Assembly: GCF_004793475.1 (NCBI RefSeq)
Contig: NZ_SRYZ01000015.1
Location: 1-64,000 of the forward strand
Reading direction: 5' to 3'
DNA: 64,000 nucleotides
Source of the DNA: Bacteroides muris (ex Afrizal et al. 2022)
GTDB taxonomy: Bacteria > Bacteroidota > Bacteroidia > Bacteroidales > Bacteroidaceae
The notes under the pieces are model-generated. The model had not been told where the DNA came from. It ran no database searches and saw only the letters and a program-made list of their open reading frames with translations. Both the position numbers and the translations under genes were made by a program. How positions within the stretch are numbered: position 1 is the stretch's first letter; each line of letters starts with the position of its first letter. Shown here one piece after another: positions 43,979 through 52,841 of this stretch.

Positions 43979-45976
43979 ATGAAAAAGATAAATAAATATC
44001 TCTATGGGTTCCTGTTGGGAACCATGACTGTCGGGTTGGTTGCTTGTGACGACTTCGACGAAATCAATCTGAGCCCTTCCGCTGCCGGTGCGGAAAGCAT
44101 GCGCCCGGACTACCTGCTTGCCACCTCTTTCCAGAAAGCACAGCAGAACCCGAACGACAACGAACGTGTATTTGTTTACAATTGGGCTTCTATTGCCCGC
44201 GTCATCGGTGAAAATACCTTCGGATGCGCCGCCCGCTACAGCGACGAGTACAACGGCTGCCTTTACAGCTTCTCGTCCAACTCCATCAGTGCAGCCACCA
44301 ATGCCATCAAGCTTGTGGACGAAAACGAGGCTGCCGGAAACTACAACGAGCGTGAGAAGAAATATAACAACAATATACGGCAGATTGCCCGCATCTGGCG
44401 TTGTATGGTCATTGCGGACTTCACCGATTGCTTCGGCCCTTACCCGCTGAACGCTTTCCAAGGTGTGAACCCCACGTTCAACAGCGTACAGGAAGTATAC
44501 GACTTCATGCTTTCCGAACTGAAGGACGCACAATCCAAATTGGTGATGGATATTGATATTAGCGAAAAGGAGTCCAAACAGGACGCGGCTTTCAAACTGA
44601 ACCCGACGAAATGGCAGAAACTGGCGAATTCCCTCCGTCTGCGCTACGCCATGCGTCTCTCCGAGGTGGATGCGGCAAAAGCCAAGAGCGAGTTTGAAGA
44701 CGCTGCTCGCAGCGCGTTGCTGACAGACAACGCTGATTTGTTCGGTTTCCAGGAATATGGTGGATGGAGCGACTGGGAAGGTGTTTACAACCGTCCGTGG
44801 AATGACAATGTCATCTCTCAATCCATGGTCAACATCCTCACCGGTATCGGCGGCATCAAGACGGCGGAGAGTTACAATGCCATCACCGAAAGTACGGCCG
44901 ACATCACTCCTTACGTGAAGCCCATGAACTACATCGGTCTGGAATTCAAGAACCACTATCCTGAAAATACGGATAACCCGATGAACTACCAATGGCTGGA
45001 TGGTGTGCCCGAATCGGTTGACCCCCGCGCCTTCGTGCTCTACAACCTGCCGAACGATGCAACGGCAAACACTTACAGTGACGAGGCCAAGCAGACGGTG
45101 GCAGAAGAGGGTAATTCAAGTTATAAAGAGCGTGGTATGCTGGATACGGACGGAGAAACTTATACTTGGGGAAAAATAAACGCTACATTGACCTTCAATG
45201 GTGCGCTTTCCGGTGTAAGAACCGCTTGGAGTCCGACATTCAAGTTCAACGAAGTGGTGGTCAATAGTTGGAACACTTGCTCTTTCCTGAGCGAGAAGTA
45301 TCGCAACAACTCGAAGGCACGTATCTGGTTCGGTCCGTGGGAGACTCACTTCCTGCTGGCTGAAGCTGCCGTTCGCGGATGGAGTGCCGGTACGGATGCC
45401 AAGACGGCTTACGAGGCAGGCGTTACCTCCAGTTTCGCTTATCACGGACTGGAGCGTTATGCAAGCGCATACTTGGCTTCGGAAGTATACAATCGTGTAG
45501 GTACATCGGCAAGTTTTGACCACACCGCAGAACCCGTTGACTTCGAGGCTGACTATGTGGACGGCTATACCAAGACCGCCGGCAAGAAAATGTATCACTA
45601 TCCCGATGCTTCCAAGGCTCTGTACAAGGGTCACAAGCTGAACGATGCCCTGTCGAAGATTATCACGCAGAAGTATATCGCCAACACTCCTTACGGTGTG
45701 GTTGAAATGTGGAACGATCGCCGTCGTTTGGGGCTGCCGTTCTTTGAAGTGCCTGGTGCAGAAACCGTATTGACCGGTTCGGATATGGACAACGCAAAGA
45801 CTTACGACCCCGTTACCCAGTCTTGCAAGAACGGTCAGACATGGGGTATGTTCACTCAGCGTATGCGCTACCCGACCTCTTTGGAAAATGCGGACGTGAC
45901 CGAATACAACCACGCGTTGCAGCTCCTCGGTGGAGAGAACAACATGATGGTTCCGCTTTGGTGGGCTATCAAGTAA
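43979..45976 (+). CDS. SusD-like nutrient-binding lipoprotein (pair 2)
   Basis: Surface lipoprotein of 665 residues (leader ending 'MTVGLVACDDFDEINLSP'). It fits the SusD-like group in which the N-terminus reads 'MRPDYLLATSFQKAQ' (SusD_2-type) and a later part contains 'WQKLANSLRLRYAMRLSEV', 'ARIWFGPWETHFLLAEAAVR' and 'GVVEMWNDRRRLGLPFFEV'. It works with the SusC just upstream. No glycosidase, sulfatase or protease gene follows, so the ligand is unknown. Expression should follow the state of the invertible promoter. Confidence 0.92.
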   Translation: MKKINKYLYGFLLGTMTVGLVACDDFDEINLSPSAAGAESMRPDYLLATSFQKAQQNPNDNERVFVYNWASIARVIGENTFGCAARYSDEYNGCLYSFSSNSISAATNAIKLVDENEAAGNYNEREKKYNNNIRQIARIWRCMVIADFTDCFGPYPLNAFQGVNPTFNSVQEVYDFMLSELKDAQSKLVMDIDISEKESKQDAAFKLNPTKWQKLANSLRLRYAMRLSEVDAAKAKSEFEDAARSALLTDNADLFGFQEYGGWSDWEGVYNRPWNDNVISQSMVNILTGIGGIKTAESYNAITESTADITPYVKPMNYIGLEFKNHYPENTDNPMNYQWLDGVPESVDPRAFVLYNLPNDATANTYSDEAKQTVAEEGNSSYKERGMLDTDGETYTWGKINATLTFNGALSGVRTAWSPTFKFNEVVVNSWNTCSFLSEKYRNNSKARIWFGPWETHFLLAEAAVRGWSAGTDAKTAYEAGVTSSFAYHGLERYASAYLASEVYNRVGTSASFDHTAEPVDFEADYVDGYTKTAGKKMYHYPDASKALYKGHKLNDALSKIITQKYIANTPYGVVEMWNDRRRLGLPFFEVPGAETVLTGSDMDNAKTYDPVTQSCKNGQTWGMFTQRMRYPTSLENADVTEYNHALQLLGGENNMMVPLWWAIK

Positions 45977-46038
45977 GATTGAGATAGAATAGGAAAAGGA
46001 AGGGGGTATCAGAACAAACTTTCTGTTTCCTTTTGATT

Positions 46039-46109
46039 AGGCACGGATTACACGGGATACACGGATTGGCAAAAGAAAAAAATCCGTGTAATCCGTGAAA
46101 TTCGTGCCT
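46039..46109. repeat. Palindromic intergenic repeat (copy 3), long arms
   Basis: Arms of 29 bp (46039-46067 and 46081-46109) pair with four mismatches; each holds ACGGATT and ATTACACGG type units. It lies 63 bp after the SusD stop and probably ends the operon. Confidence 0.75.
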
Positions 46110-46188
46110 GAGTTCTATCATTATGTTAGTCTTTCTTCATTTCGACACACCTAAATGTGTCTGAAAAGGTATACTTTTATATATGACA

Positions 46189-46845
46189 ATGAAAACAAGA
46201 GCACTTTGCATTGACTTGCTGGTGGTATGGGGAAGCGTTATGCTTGCCAATGCCCAGCAGTCCACAGGCTATTACTTCAAAGAATTCACCGCCGGGAAAG
46301 TCCTGTTGAGGAACCGGCAGTTTGCCAAGGGCAAGTTTAACTACGATTGCATCAACAAGGAGATGCATTTCCTGAACGGAACGACGGACATGGTCGTAGA
46401 GAATCTGGATGACATCGACACGATAGCCGTGGACAAGCATCGTTTCATTCCGTTTGGAGGACATTTCCTGGAAGTGCTGACCGACCGTAACGCCACTCTT
46501 TTTGTCGACTGGAAGATACTTCCGAAAAGTGTAGGGAAAAAGGGAGCCATGGGAACCGTCACCCAAGGAAGCGTGCAGGCGATTGATGTCAACGCGCGCT
46601 ACCAGCGTGTCAACGGCGAACAGGACCTGGACCTTTCTGTCTATAAGATGGCAACGGAGAACACTTATTATATATGTGTAGAAGGCAAATGGAAGAAATT
46701 CAGGAACGCGAAAACCTTGTTGGCACTTTTCCCTAAAGGGAGGCAGCAGGAGATGAAAGCGTTCATGGAGCGTGAGAAAGTCGACTTTGAGAATCCGAAA
46801 GAGATATTGAAAGTGCTCGTTGTGCAATCAGCATGGAATGAATAA
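46189..46845 (+). CDS. Exported protein of unknown function
   Basis: A 218-residue protein with a signal peptide ('IDLLVVWGSVMLANAQ'). I do not recognise the mature domain. It has a beta-rich first half ('YYFKEFTAGKVLLRNRQF', 'HFLNGTTDMVVENLDDIDTI') and a lysine-rich helical end ('QQEMKAFMEREKVDFENPKE'). A role in the periplasm is likely. It follows the second SusC/SusD pair but is separated by a terminator-like repeat, so a functional link is uncertain. An ATG at 46183 is an alternative start. Confidence 0.7.
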   Translation: MKTRALCIDLLVVWGSVMLANAQQSTGYYFKEFTAGKVLLRNRQFAKGKFNYDCINKEMHFLNGTTDMVVENLDDIDTIAVDKHRFIPFGGHFLEVLTDRNATLFVDWKILPKSVGKKGAMGTVTQGSVQAIDVNARYQRVNGEQDLDLSVYKMATENTYYICVEGKWKKFRNAKTLLALFPKGRQQEMKAFMEREKVDFENPKEILKVLVVQSAWNE

Positions 46846-46847
46846 GA

Positions 46848-46883
46848 AGAGCGGGAAACTTCCCAAAGGGGACTTCCCGCTCT
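46848..46883. terminator. Bidirectional terminator between the exported protein gene and rpsO
   Basis: AGAGCGGGAA (46848-46857) pairs with TTCCCGCTCT (46874-46883), with further GC pairs inside. It starts two bases after one stop codon and lies 24 bp beyond the stop of the convergent rpsO. Confidence 0.7.
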
Positions 46884-46907
46884 TTCAATGGTTTTGGCGC
46901 AAGTAGA

Positions 46908-47177
46908 TTACTTACGTAAGCCGAGTTCTTTGACGATAGCACGATATCTGGTGATGTCGCGGTCCTTCAGGTAAGTCAGCAATGCACGGCGTTTACCTAC
47001 CAACATAGTCAAAGCTCTTTCTGTACTATAATCCTTTCTGTTGAGCTTAAGGTGCTCAGTCAGATGAGCAATACGGTAGGAAAACAAAGCTATCTGAGCC
47101 TCAGCTGAGCCAGTATCAGTGTTAGACTTTCCGTATTTGCCGAAGATTTCTTGCTTTTTAGCAGCGTCTAAATACAT
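46908..47177 (-). CDS. rpsO: 30S ribosomal protein S15
   Basis: Primary 16S rRNA-binding protein of the central domain of the small subunit. The 89-residue length is typical. Family features: 'FGKYGKSNTDTGSAEAQIAL' and 'HLKLNRKDYSTERALTMLVG', ending 'RDITRYRAIVKELGLRK'. It stands alone, with a promoter on the minus strand and divergent typA. Confidence 0.97.
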   Translation of the reverse strand: MYLDAAKKQEIFGKYGKSNTDTGSAEAQIALFSYRIAHLTEHLKLNRKDYSTERALTMLVGKRRALLTYLKDRDITRYRAIVKELGLRK

Positions 47178-47222
47178 AATGTTTAATTAAAAGTTATTAT
47201 AAATTATTCCCTTTCGGGGCTG

Positions 47223-47230
47223 CAAAGATA
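47223..47230 (-). promoter_or_regulatory. -7 box of rpsO
   Basis: CAAAGATA is TATCTTTG on the minus strand, 46 bp before the rpsO start. Confidence 0.6.
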
Positions 47231-47304
47231 GGGATAAACTTTTATATCACAATGATATTCAGCAAAAAAATCATATCTATACTGCATATCTAATCCAAAA
47301 TCAC

Positions 47305-47312
47305 TAACTTTG
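47305..47312 (+). promoter_or_regulatory. -7 box of typA
   Basis: TAACTTTG lies 25 bp before the ATG at 47337. An upstream in-frame start at 47310 would overlap this box, which supports the later ATG. Confidence 0.55.
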
Positions 47313-47336
47313 TCGCCTGAAAATAATAGGTATTAT

Positions 47337-49136
47337 ATGCAAAATATTAGAAACATTGCAATTATTGCCCATGTAGACCATGGGAAAACGACGCTCGTTG
47401 ACAAGATGCTTTTGGCCGGAAACCTTTTCCGCAGCAATCAGAGCACAGGTGAATTAATGCTGGATAATAATGACCTGGAGCGTGAACGAGGTATAACGAT
47501 TCTTTCTAAGAACGTTTCTATCAACTACAAGGACACCAAGATTAACATTATTGATACTCCGGGACACAGTGACTTCGGAGGTGAAGTGGAACGTGTATTG
47601 AATATGGCGGATGGATGCATCCTGCTTGTGGATGCTTTCGAAGGCCCTATGCCGCAGACACGGTTTGTATTGCAGAAAGCCCTGCAGATTGGCTTGAAGC
47701 CTATTGTTGTTGTGAACAAGGTGGATAAGCCCAATTGCCGTCCCGAAGAAGTGTACGAGATGGTGTTCGACTTGATGTTCAGTCTAGAGGCTACCGAAGA
47801 ACAATTGGATTTTCCCGTTGTCTACGGTTCGGCCAAGAACAACTGGATGAGTACCGACTGGCAGCAGCCCACTGATAATATTTATCCGCTTCTGGACTGT
47901 ATCTTAGAGAATATTCCTGCTCCCGAACAGTTGGAGGGTACACCGCAAATGCTGGTTACTTCGCTGGATTATTCTTCGTATACTGGGCGTATTGCTGTGG
48001 GCCGCGTGCATCGTGGCACACTGAAGGAAGGTATGAACGTGTCTTTGGCAAAACGTGATGGGAGTATCGTGAAATCAAAAATCAAGGAACTGCATACGTT
48101 CGAAGGTATGGGCCGTGTAAAGGTGCGGGAAGTATCTTCCGGTGACATCTGTGCGTTGGTAGGTATCGAAGGATTCGAAATTGGAGATACAATCTGCGAT
48201 TTCGAAAATCCGGAAGCGTTGCCGCCCATTGCCATTGACGAGCCTACGATGAGCATGCTCTTCACCATCAATGACTCCCCGTTCTTCGGCAAGGAAGGCA
48301 AGTTTGTTACTTCCCGCCACATCCACGACCGTTTGATGAAGGAGCTGGACAAGAATCTTGCCCTTCGCGTGCGCAAGAGCGAGGAAGACGGCAAGTGGAT
48401 TGTTTCCGGCCGTGGCGTGCTTCATCTTTCCGTATTGATTGAGACTATGCGTCGTGAGGGATATGAGTTGCAGGTAGGGCAGCCGCAGGTAATCTTCAAG
48501 GAGATTGACGGCGTGAAGTGCGAACCTATCGAAGAGTTGACCATCAATGTTCCTGAAGAATATGCCAGCAAGATGATTGACATGGTGACCCGCCGTAAGG
48601 GTGAAATGGTGAAGATGGAAAGCACCGGCGAACGTGTAAACCTTGAGTTCGACATGCCGTCACGCGGTATCATCGGTCTGCGTACCAACGTGCTGACTGC
48701 TTCTGCCGGAGAAGCCATCATGGCGCACCGTTTTAAGGAATACCAGCCCTATAAGGGTGAAATTGAACGGCGTACCAACGGTTCTATGATTGCCATGGAG
48801 TCCGGTACGGCTTTTGCCTATGCCATTGACAAATTGCAGGATCGCGGTAAGTTCTTCATCTTCCCGCAGGAAGAGGTTTATGCAGGGCAGGTAGTGGGCG
48901 AGCACTCTCATGACAACGATTTGGTGATTAATGTTACGAAGTCCAAGAAGCTTACCAATATGCGTGCTAGTGGTTCGGACGACAAGGCACGGCTGATTCC
49001 TCCCGTACAGTTCTCTCTTGAAGAGGCTTTGGAATATATCAAGGAGGATGAGTATGTAGAGGTTACTCCCAAGTCCATGCGTATGCGTAAGGTTATTCTG
49101 GATGAGATTGAACGTAAGCGTGCCAACAAGAACTGA
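47337..49136 (+). CDS. typA: Translational GTPase TypA/BipA
   Basis: Ribosome-associated GTPase of 599 residues, related to EF-G and used in 50S assembly and stress responses. The G domain shows G1 'AHVDHGKTT' (10-18), 'RERGITI', 'DTPGHSDFGGEV' and 'VNKVDKP'. Later come the EF-Tu-like domain 2, and TypA-specific parts ('SRGIIGLRTNVLTASAGEAI', 'SHDNDLVINVTKSKKLTNMR'). Length and ending ('YVEVTPKSMRMRK') are typical. A good terminator follows. Confidence 0.97.
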   Translation: MQNIRNIAIIAHVDHGKTTLVDKMLLAGNLFRSNQSTGELMLDNNDLERERGITILSKNVSINYKDTKINIIDTPGHSDFGGEVERVLNMADGCILLVDAFEGPMPQTRFVLQKALQIGLKPIVVVNKVDKPNCRPEEVYEMVFDLMFSLEATEEQLDFPVVYGSAKNNWMSTDWQQPTDNIYPLLDCILENIPAPEQLEGTPQMLVTSLDYSSYTGRIAVGRVHRGTLKEGMNVSLAKRDGSIVKSKIKELHTFEGMGRVKVREVSSGDICALVGIEGFEIGDTICDFENPEALPPIAIDEPTMSMLFTINDSPFFGKEGKFVTSRHIHDRLMKELDKNLALRVRKSEEDGKWIVSGRGVLHLSVLIETMRREGYELQVGQPQVIFKEIDGVKCEPIEELTINVPEEYASKMIDMVTRRKGEMVKMESTGERVNLEFDMPSRGIIGLRTNVLTASAGEAIMAHRFKEYQPYKGEIERRTNGSMIAMESGTAFAYAIDKLQDRGKFFIFPQEEVYAGQVVGEHSHDNDLVINVTKSKKLTNMRASGSDDKARLIPPVQFSLEEALEYIKEDEYVEVTPKSMRMRKVILDEIERKRANKN

Positions 49137-49170
49137 TAAATAGAAAATTTTTTAGTTGCTATAATACGAT

Positions 49171-49208
49171 AGGAGTGCCCTGCCCAAAGGTAAGGCACTC
49201 CTTTTTTT
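49171..49208 (+). terminator. Terminator of typA
   Basis: AGGAGTGCC (49171-49179) pairs with GGCACTCCT (49194-49202), followed by a run of T. Confidence 0.85.
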
Positions 49209-49227
49209 GTTGTCATTCCAACGGGAA

Positions 49228-49881
49228 TCAATCTATGAATTTTACTTTTGCCGCATTGCGGGATTTGGCGGCAGGCGCCTCATCCGGATAGCCGAAAGCA
49301 ATGCAGTAAAGCAACTGGTATCCTTCCGGAATATCCAGTCTCTTCAAATATTCGGCAGCAGCCGGAGTAGAGGTCATGAAGCGCGTAGGACCGCCCAAGC
49401 AGCAAGAACCGATTCCCATGGACCAAGCTGATAGAATCATATTCTCACCCAGCAGTCCGCAATCAATTTGCGAAAGGTCATATGCCAGGTCATTGGCAAT
49501 AAATACCACTGTAGAAGCATTGCGGAACATGTTCTTGAATTTCGGGTCTTCGGCGGCTTGGGGATTTTCTTTCTTGTAGATTTCCGTAATGCCATTGATG
49601 AATTCAGGATTGTCCACTACGCGAATTTCCCACGACTGTTTATTTTGTCCGTTGGGAGCATTGATGCCGCAATCCAGGATAATCTGCATGGTGTCGCGGT
49701 TCACGGCTTGTGGTTTGTACTGGCGGATGCTGCGGCGTGACATAATGGTTTCAATCACCGCACTCGCTTTGCTTTCACCTACATTAGACTTCGTTGTTTG
49801 AATCTCTTTTTGAATTTGGGCACCACAACTGCAAAGTAGGAATAAACTTGCACCTGTCAACATTTGTTTGATACGTTTCAT
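49228..49881 (-). CDS. Nitroreductase-family lipoprotein
   Basis: A 217-residue protein of the FMN-binding nitroreductase fold with an unusual lipoprotein leader ('MLTGASLFLLCSCGAQIQ'). The core includes 'IMSRRSIRQYKPQAVNRDTM', 'GINAPNGQNKQSWEIRVV' and 'ENMILSAWSMGIGSCCLGGP', which fit FMN and NAD(P)H contacts. Family members reduce nitro groups, quinones or flavins. Being membrane-anchored outside the cytosol would be odd for an NAD(P)H enzyme; other uses of the fold are possible. Confidence 0.85.
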   Translation of the reverse strand: MKRIKQMLTGASLFLLCSCGAQIQKEIQTTKSNVGESKASAVIETIMSRRSIRQYKPQAVNRDTMQIILDCGINAPNGQNKQSWEIRVVDNPEFINGITEIYKKENPQAAEDPKFKNMFRNASTVVFIANDLAYDLSQIDCGLLGENMILSAWSMGIGSCCLGGPTRFMTSTPAAAEYLKRLDIPEGYQLLYCIAFGYPDEAPAAKSRNAAKVKFID

Positions 49882-49951
49882 ATTGTCTTGATAATTGGTG
49901 TTTGCAAATCTAGTAAAAAGGGATAATAAATCAGTGCAAATCCGGCAAAAA

Positions 49952-49984
49952 GGGGAAGAAGGCTCCTTGTAAGCCCTCTTCCCC
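49952..49984 (-). terminator. Terminator of the third SusC/SusD operon
   Basis: GGGGAAGAAGGCT (49952-49964) pairs with AGCCCTCTTCCCC (49972-49984) with one mismatch. On the minus strand it is followed by a T run (49947-49951). Confidence 0.75.
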
Positions 49985-50026
49985 TCCCAATGATTTTAAG
50001 ATTTAAATTGAAGGTGAAGATTGTGT

Positions 50027-50887
50027 CTATTCATTCGTATCCGGTGCTTCCGGGTCTTCAACAGTAACCGAATAGAACTTGAATATGGACATAGTCCAGA
50101 ACACGCTCTTTGAATTAGTTTCGTTGACTACAATACGTATCTGTTTAAACGGTTGTTCCACATCAAACACTTCCGAAGCATAGGTCCCGTCACCGGCAAT
50201 GCCGTCAGCCTCTTTGGTGAAGTTCTTTATCAAGAACCACTCGTTGCCATCCATGCTACCCATCAAATCAAAATCTGTAGGTCTGTTGTTGGCATTACGC
50301 GGCGCGTATTCAAATCTATAAGCTTCCGTAATTTCTTTCTTCAAGTTTACTTGCAACCAGTGCGGTCCCGGAATCTCTACACTCCATGCCGTATGGAAGA
50401 ATGTACCTGTATTTCCATCCAGCAAATTGGCGATAGGACCTTCGCTGGGTTCCTGCGCGTTTGTAGATAAATCAGCGGCAGTCAACGCAATTTGTGTGCT
50501 GACGTAAGTCGGCTCTGCCGGCTCTGAAACCTTTGAAATGCTCTGTAAGGCACTTCTGTCGCCCGTGGCGCTGACACTCTGCACCGTAAAGTTATACTCC
50601 CCGTATTTGGCGCGAGTATCCGGGATTTCGATGCTGTTTGCATAGACGCTTGCAGTACGCATCACATCCTTTTTCAACAATGGATCGTAATACTTCACCT
50701 CAATGTAACGGATGTTAGACTCTTCTGGAGTGTTCCAGCGCAATATAATGCAGCCCGGAGTACTTTCGGCTGTCAAATCAGTGATTTCATCCGGAGTAAT
50801 ACCGCTCTCGTTGTCGCAGCTAGTGAGCAGGGCAGCTCCGGAGAGGAGCAACCCTACAAAATATTTAAGTGTATTTTTCATTTTCAT
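50027..50887 (-). CDS. Discoidin-type (F5/8 C) surface lipoprotein of the third uptake operon
   Basis: A 286-residue lipoprotein (leader ending 'GAALLTSCDNESGITPDE'). The N-terminal part (about 30-130) looks like a fibronectin type III or DUF4959-type domain ('EITDLTAESTPGCIILRWN'). The C-terminal part (about 150-280) resembles a discoidin domain ('HTAWSVEIPGPHWLQVNL', 'IRIVVNETNSKSVFW'). In position it takes the place of a SusE/SusF-like surface glycan-binding protein, and it lies 12 bp after the SusD gene. It probably binds the operon's ligand at the cell surface. Confidence 0.8.
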   Translation of the reverse strand: MKMKNTLKYFVGLLLSGAALLTSCDNESGITPDEITDLTAESTPGCIILRWNTPEESNIRYIEVKYYDPLLKKDVMRTASVYANSIEIPDTRAKYGEYNFTVQSVSATGDRSALQSISKVSEPAEPTYVSTQIALTAADLSTNAQEPSEGPIANLLDGNTGTFFHTAWSVEIPGPHWLQVNLKKEITEAYRFEYAPRNANNRPTDFDLMGSMDGNEWFLIKNFTKEADGIAGDGTYASEVFDVEQPFKQIRIVVNETNSKSVFWTMSIFKFYSVTVEDPEAPDTNE

Positions 50888-50899
50888 ACTGTTTTTTCA

Positions 50900-52822
50900 T
50901 TAATAACCAGGATTCTGAACCAGATTCAGATTTCTGTTGACATCTTCCACGGGGACAGGCATCAGATATTGAGTGGGGCTCTCGAATTTGCGTTCAAAAG
51001 AAACTTCTGATTCTTGTGCGAATTCTTCAATATTCTTACCCAAAATATTCATACCTTTTGCTTTTACACCGAAATGACGCTCGGCATCCTTCCAGCGGCG
51101 CAAATCCCAGAAAGTGTGATTCTCCAGATAGAACTCGATAGTACGCTCTTGACGCACAATCTCACGCATCTTGTTCTGGTCTAATGTGGCAATGCCATTC
51201 CAGGAAGTTTCCACATCTGGTATGCCGGCACGTTTACGAACTTCGTTCAAATACTTCTTGGCATTGGACAAATCGTTGCATTCCACACAAGCTTCGGCAT
51301 AGCCCAGATAAAGTTCGGCCAGACGGATTACCGGCCACGGATAAAATGGAGGATTGTACAGAGATGTACGTACACTATAACCCGGCACTACTCCTTTCTT
51401 GTTCAGGTATCCGGTAGGTGAATAGTTGTTTGTGCGCAACGTGCTTCCTTCCGGCTGGCGTGAAGTGTTGCCGCCAATCACAAAGTCACAGACCAATTTG
51501 CCCTGATTGACAGCCAAATTGTATTTCTGGTAACTTGCATCAGCATCATAAGCGCCATTGCCGTCCGTGGCGCTCAGAATTTCATAGAAACCTCCTTGGA
51601 AGGCCACCCAAGCGTAGAAACGGGGTTCGCGATTCAGATTGAACCGGATGGTCTGTGCTTCAGGATCACCGATGCTTGCATTCTCCTCGCCCAAAGTGGT
51701 CGATTCATAAATGCTGTTGCCTTTCGGGAAAGCCGGATCCGCATCAATCGGCAGACCGTTTTCGGTATAGAAACGCTTCAGCATGGCAAGTGTCGGAGAC
51801 ACGCCATTGTATGCCGAACCATTGCAGAAAGGCAAAGACTTGTTCTGTATACTGTAAGCACCTTCCGAGCGGCAATCAGCCCAAATCACCTCGTTATTGG
51901 CAGGCTCGATTACCGTATAGCGCAACGTGTGCTGCACCGGATCTACCGGTTCCACGTTATCAAAACCGTCCAACATATAGTCCGTTTTCTTGTAGAGCCC
52001 GTATCCGGCAGCTTCTGCCACACGGATAGCTTCTTCGTATGCGCTCTTGGCTTTCTGCCATTTGCCGGCATCGTATGTAAGAGGCATCAGTGCGTTGCCG
52101 TCCTTATCTTTAAAGTCGGCATAGAACTCACTGTTTCCATTGAACAAAGGAGATGCTGCATAAAGCAACATTCTGGCTTTGATGGACTTGGCAGCCACAC
52201 TGGTGGCCAGCCCGTAATGCTCGTTGACGCGGGTGGCGGGCAGGCCTTCGGCCGATTCGTCCAGCATCTGGCATACATAGTCCACACACTCGTCATAGGA
52301 AGAACGGGGCGAATATTGGTCGGCAGGTGTAATCAGTGAAGGCTCTTCCTTTACCAGAATTACCGGACCATAGCTACGCACCAGCAAGAAGTGATAGTAA
52401 CCTATCAGGAACTTGGCTTGGGCAATGTAATCGGCCTTGACGGATGCCTCCAATGCCGGAACCTTGTCAATGTTGTTTAATAGGATGTAGCACTGCTTGA
52501 TTCCTTGGAACAAAGAGTTCCAATAGGAAATAACCGGACGGGAAGCGGAATAGTTTCCTTTCGGAAAAGAAGCGAATGTTTCATGCTCAAATGCTGTTAC
52601 CACCTCATCAGCGGTAAAAAGATCGAGAGACGAGGTGCCGTTTCTCGGATTGGGGATATAAGCATAGCAAGAATAGATGAAACGTCTGGCTGCTTCCTTG
52701 TCCTCAAACGCATCTTTTTCTGTAGCTTTTTCATCGGGAACCACGTCCAGATAATCGCACGAAGACAAAACACCCAACAGCAAACACGCCATCACGATGA
52801 ATATTTTATAGAACTTTTTCAT
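50900..52822 (-). CDS. SusD/RagB-family nutrient-binding lipoprotein (pair 3)
   Basis: Surface lipoprotein of 640 residues with the leader 'MKKFYKIFIVMACLLLGVL' and a lipobox ending 'SSCDYLDVVPDE'. Typical SusD features include 'EAARRFIYSCYAYIPNPRN', 'YIAQAKFLIGYYHFLLVRSY', 'PVIRLAELYLGYAEACVE' and 'NHTFWDLRRWKDAERHF' at the C-terminal end. It pairs with the SusC gene 19 bp upstream and precedes a discoidin-type surface protein gene. Its expression should follow the invertible promoter at 56.2 kb. Confidence 0.94.
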   Translation of the reverse strand: MKKFYKIFIVMACLLLGVLSSCDYLDVVPDEKATEKDAFEDKEAARRFIYSCYAYIPNPRNGTSSLDLFTADEVVTAFEHETFASFPKGNYSASRPVISYWNSLFQGIKQCYILLNNIDKVPALEASVKADYIAQAKFLIGYYHFLLVRSYGPVILVKEEPSLITPADQYSPRSSYDECVDYVCQMLDESAEGLPATRVNEHYGLATSVAAKSIKARMLLYAASPLFNGNSEFYADFKDKDGNALMPLTYDAGKWQKAKSAYEEAIRVAEAAGYGLYKKTDYMLDGFDNVEPVDPVQHTLRYTVIEPANNEVIWADCRSEGAYSIQNKSLPFCNGSAYNGVSPTLAMLKRFYTENGLPIDADPAFPKGNSIYESTTLGEENASIGDPEAQTIRFNLNREPRFYAWVAFQGGFYEILSATDGNGAYDADASYQKYNLAVNQGKLVCDFVIGGNTSRQPEGSTLRTNNYSPTGYLNKKGVVPGYSVRTSLYNPPFYPWPVIRLAELYLGYAEACVECNDLSNAKKYLNEVRKRAGIPDVETSWNGIATLDQNKMREIVRQERTIEFYLENHTFWDLRRWKDAERHFGVKAKGMNILGKNIEEFAQESEVSFERKFESPTQYLMPVPVEDVNRNLNLVQNPGY

Positions 52823-52841
52823 ACTGTTCATTTTTATCGGG

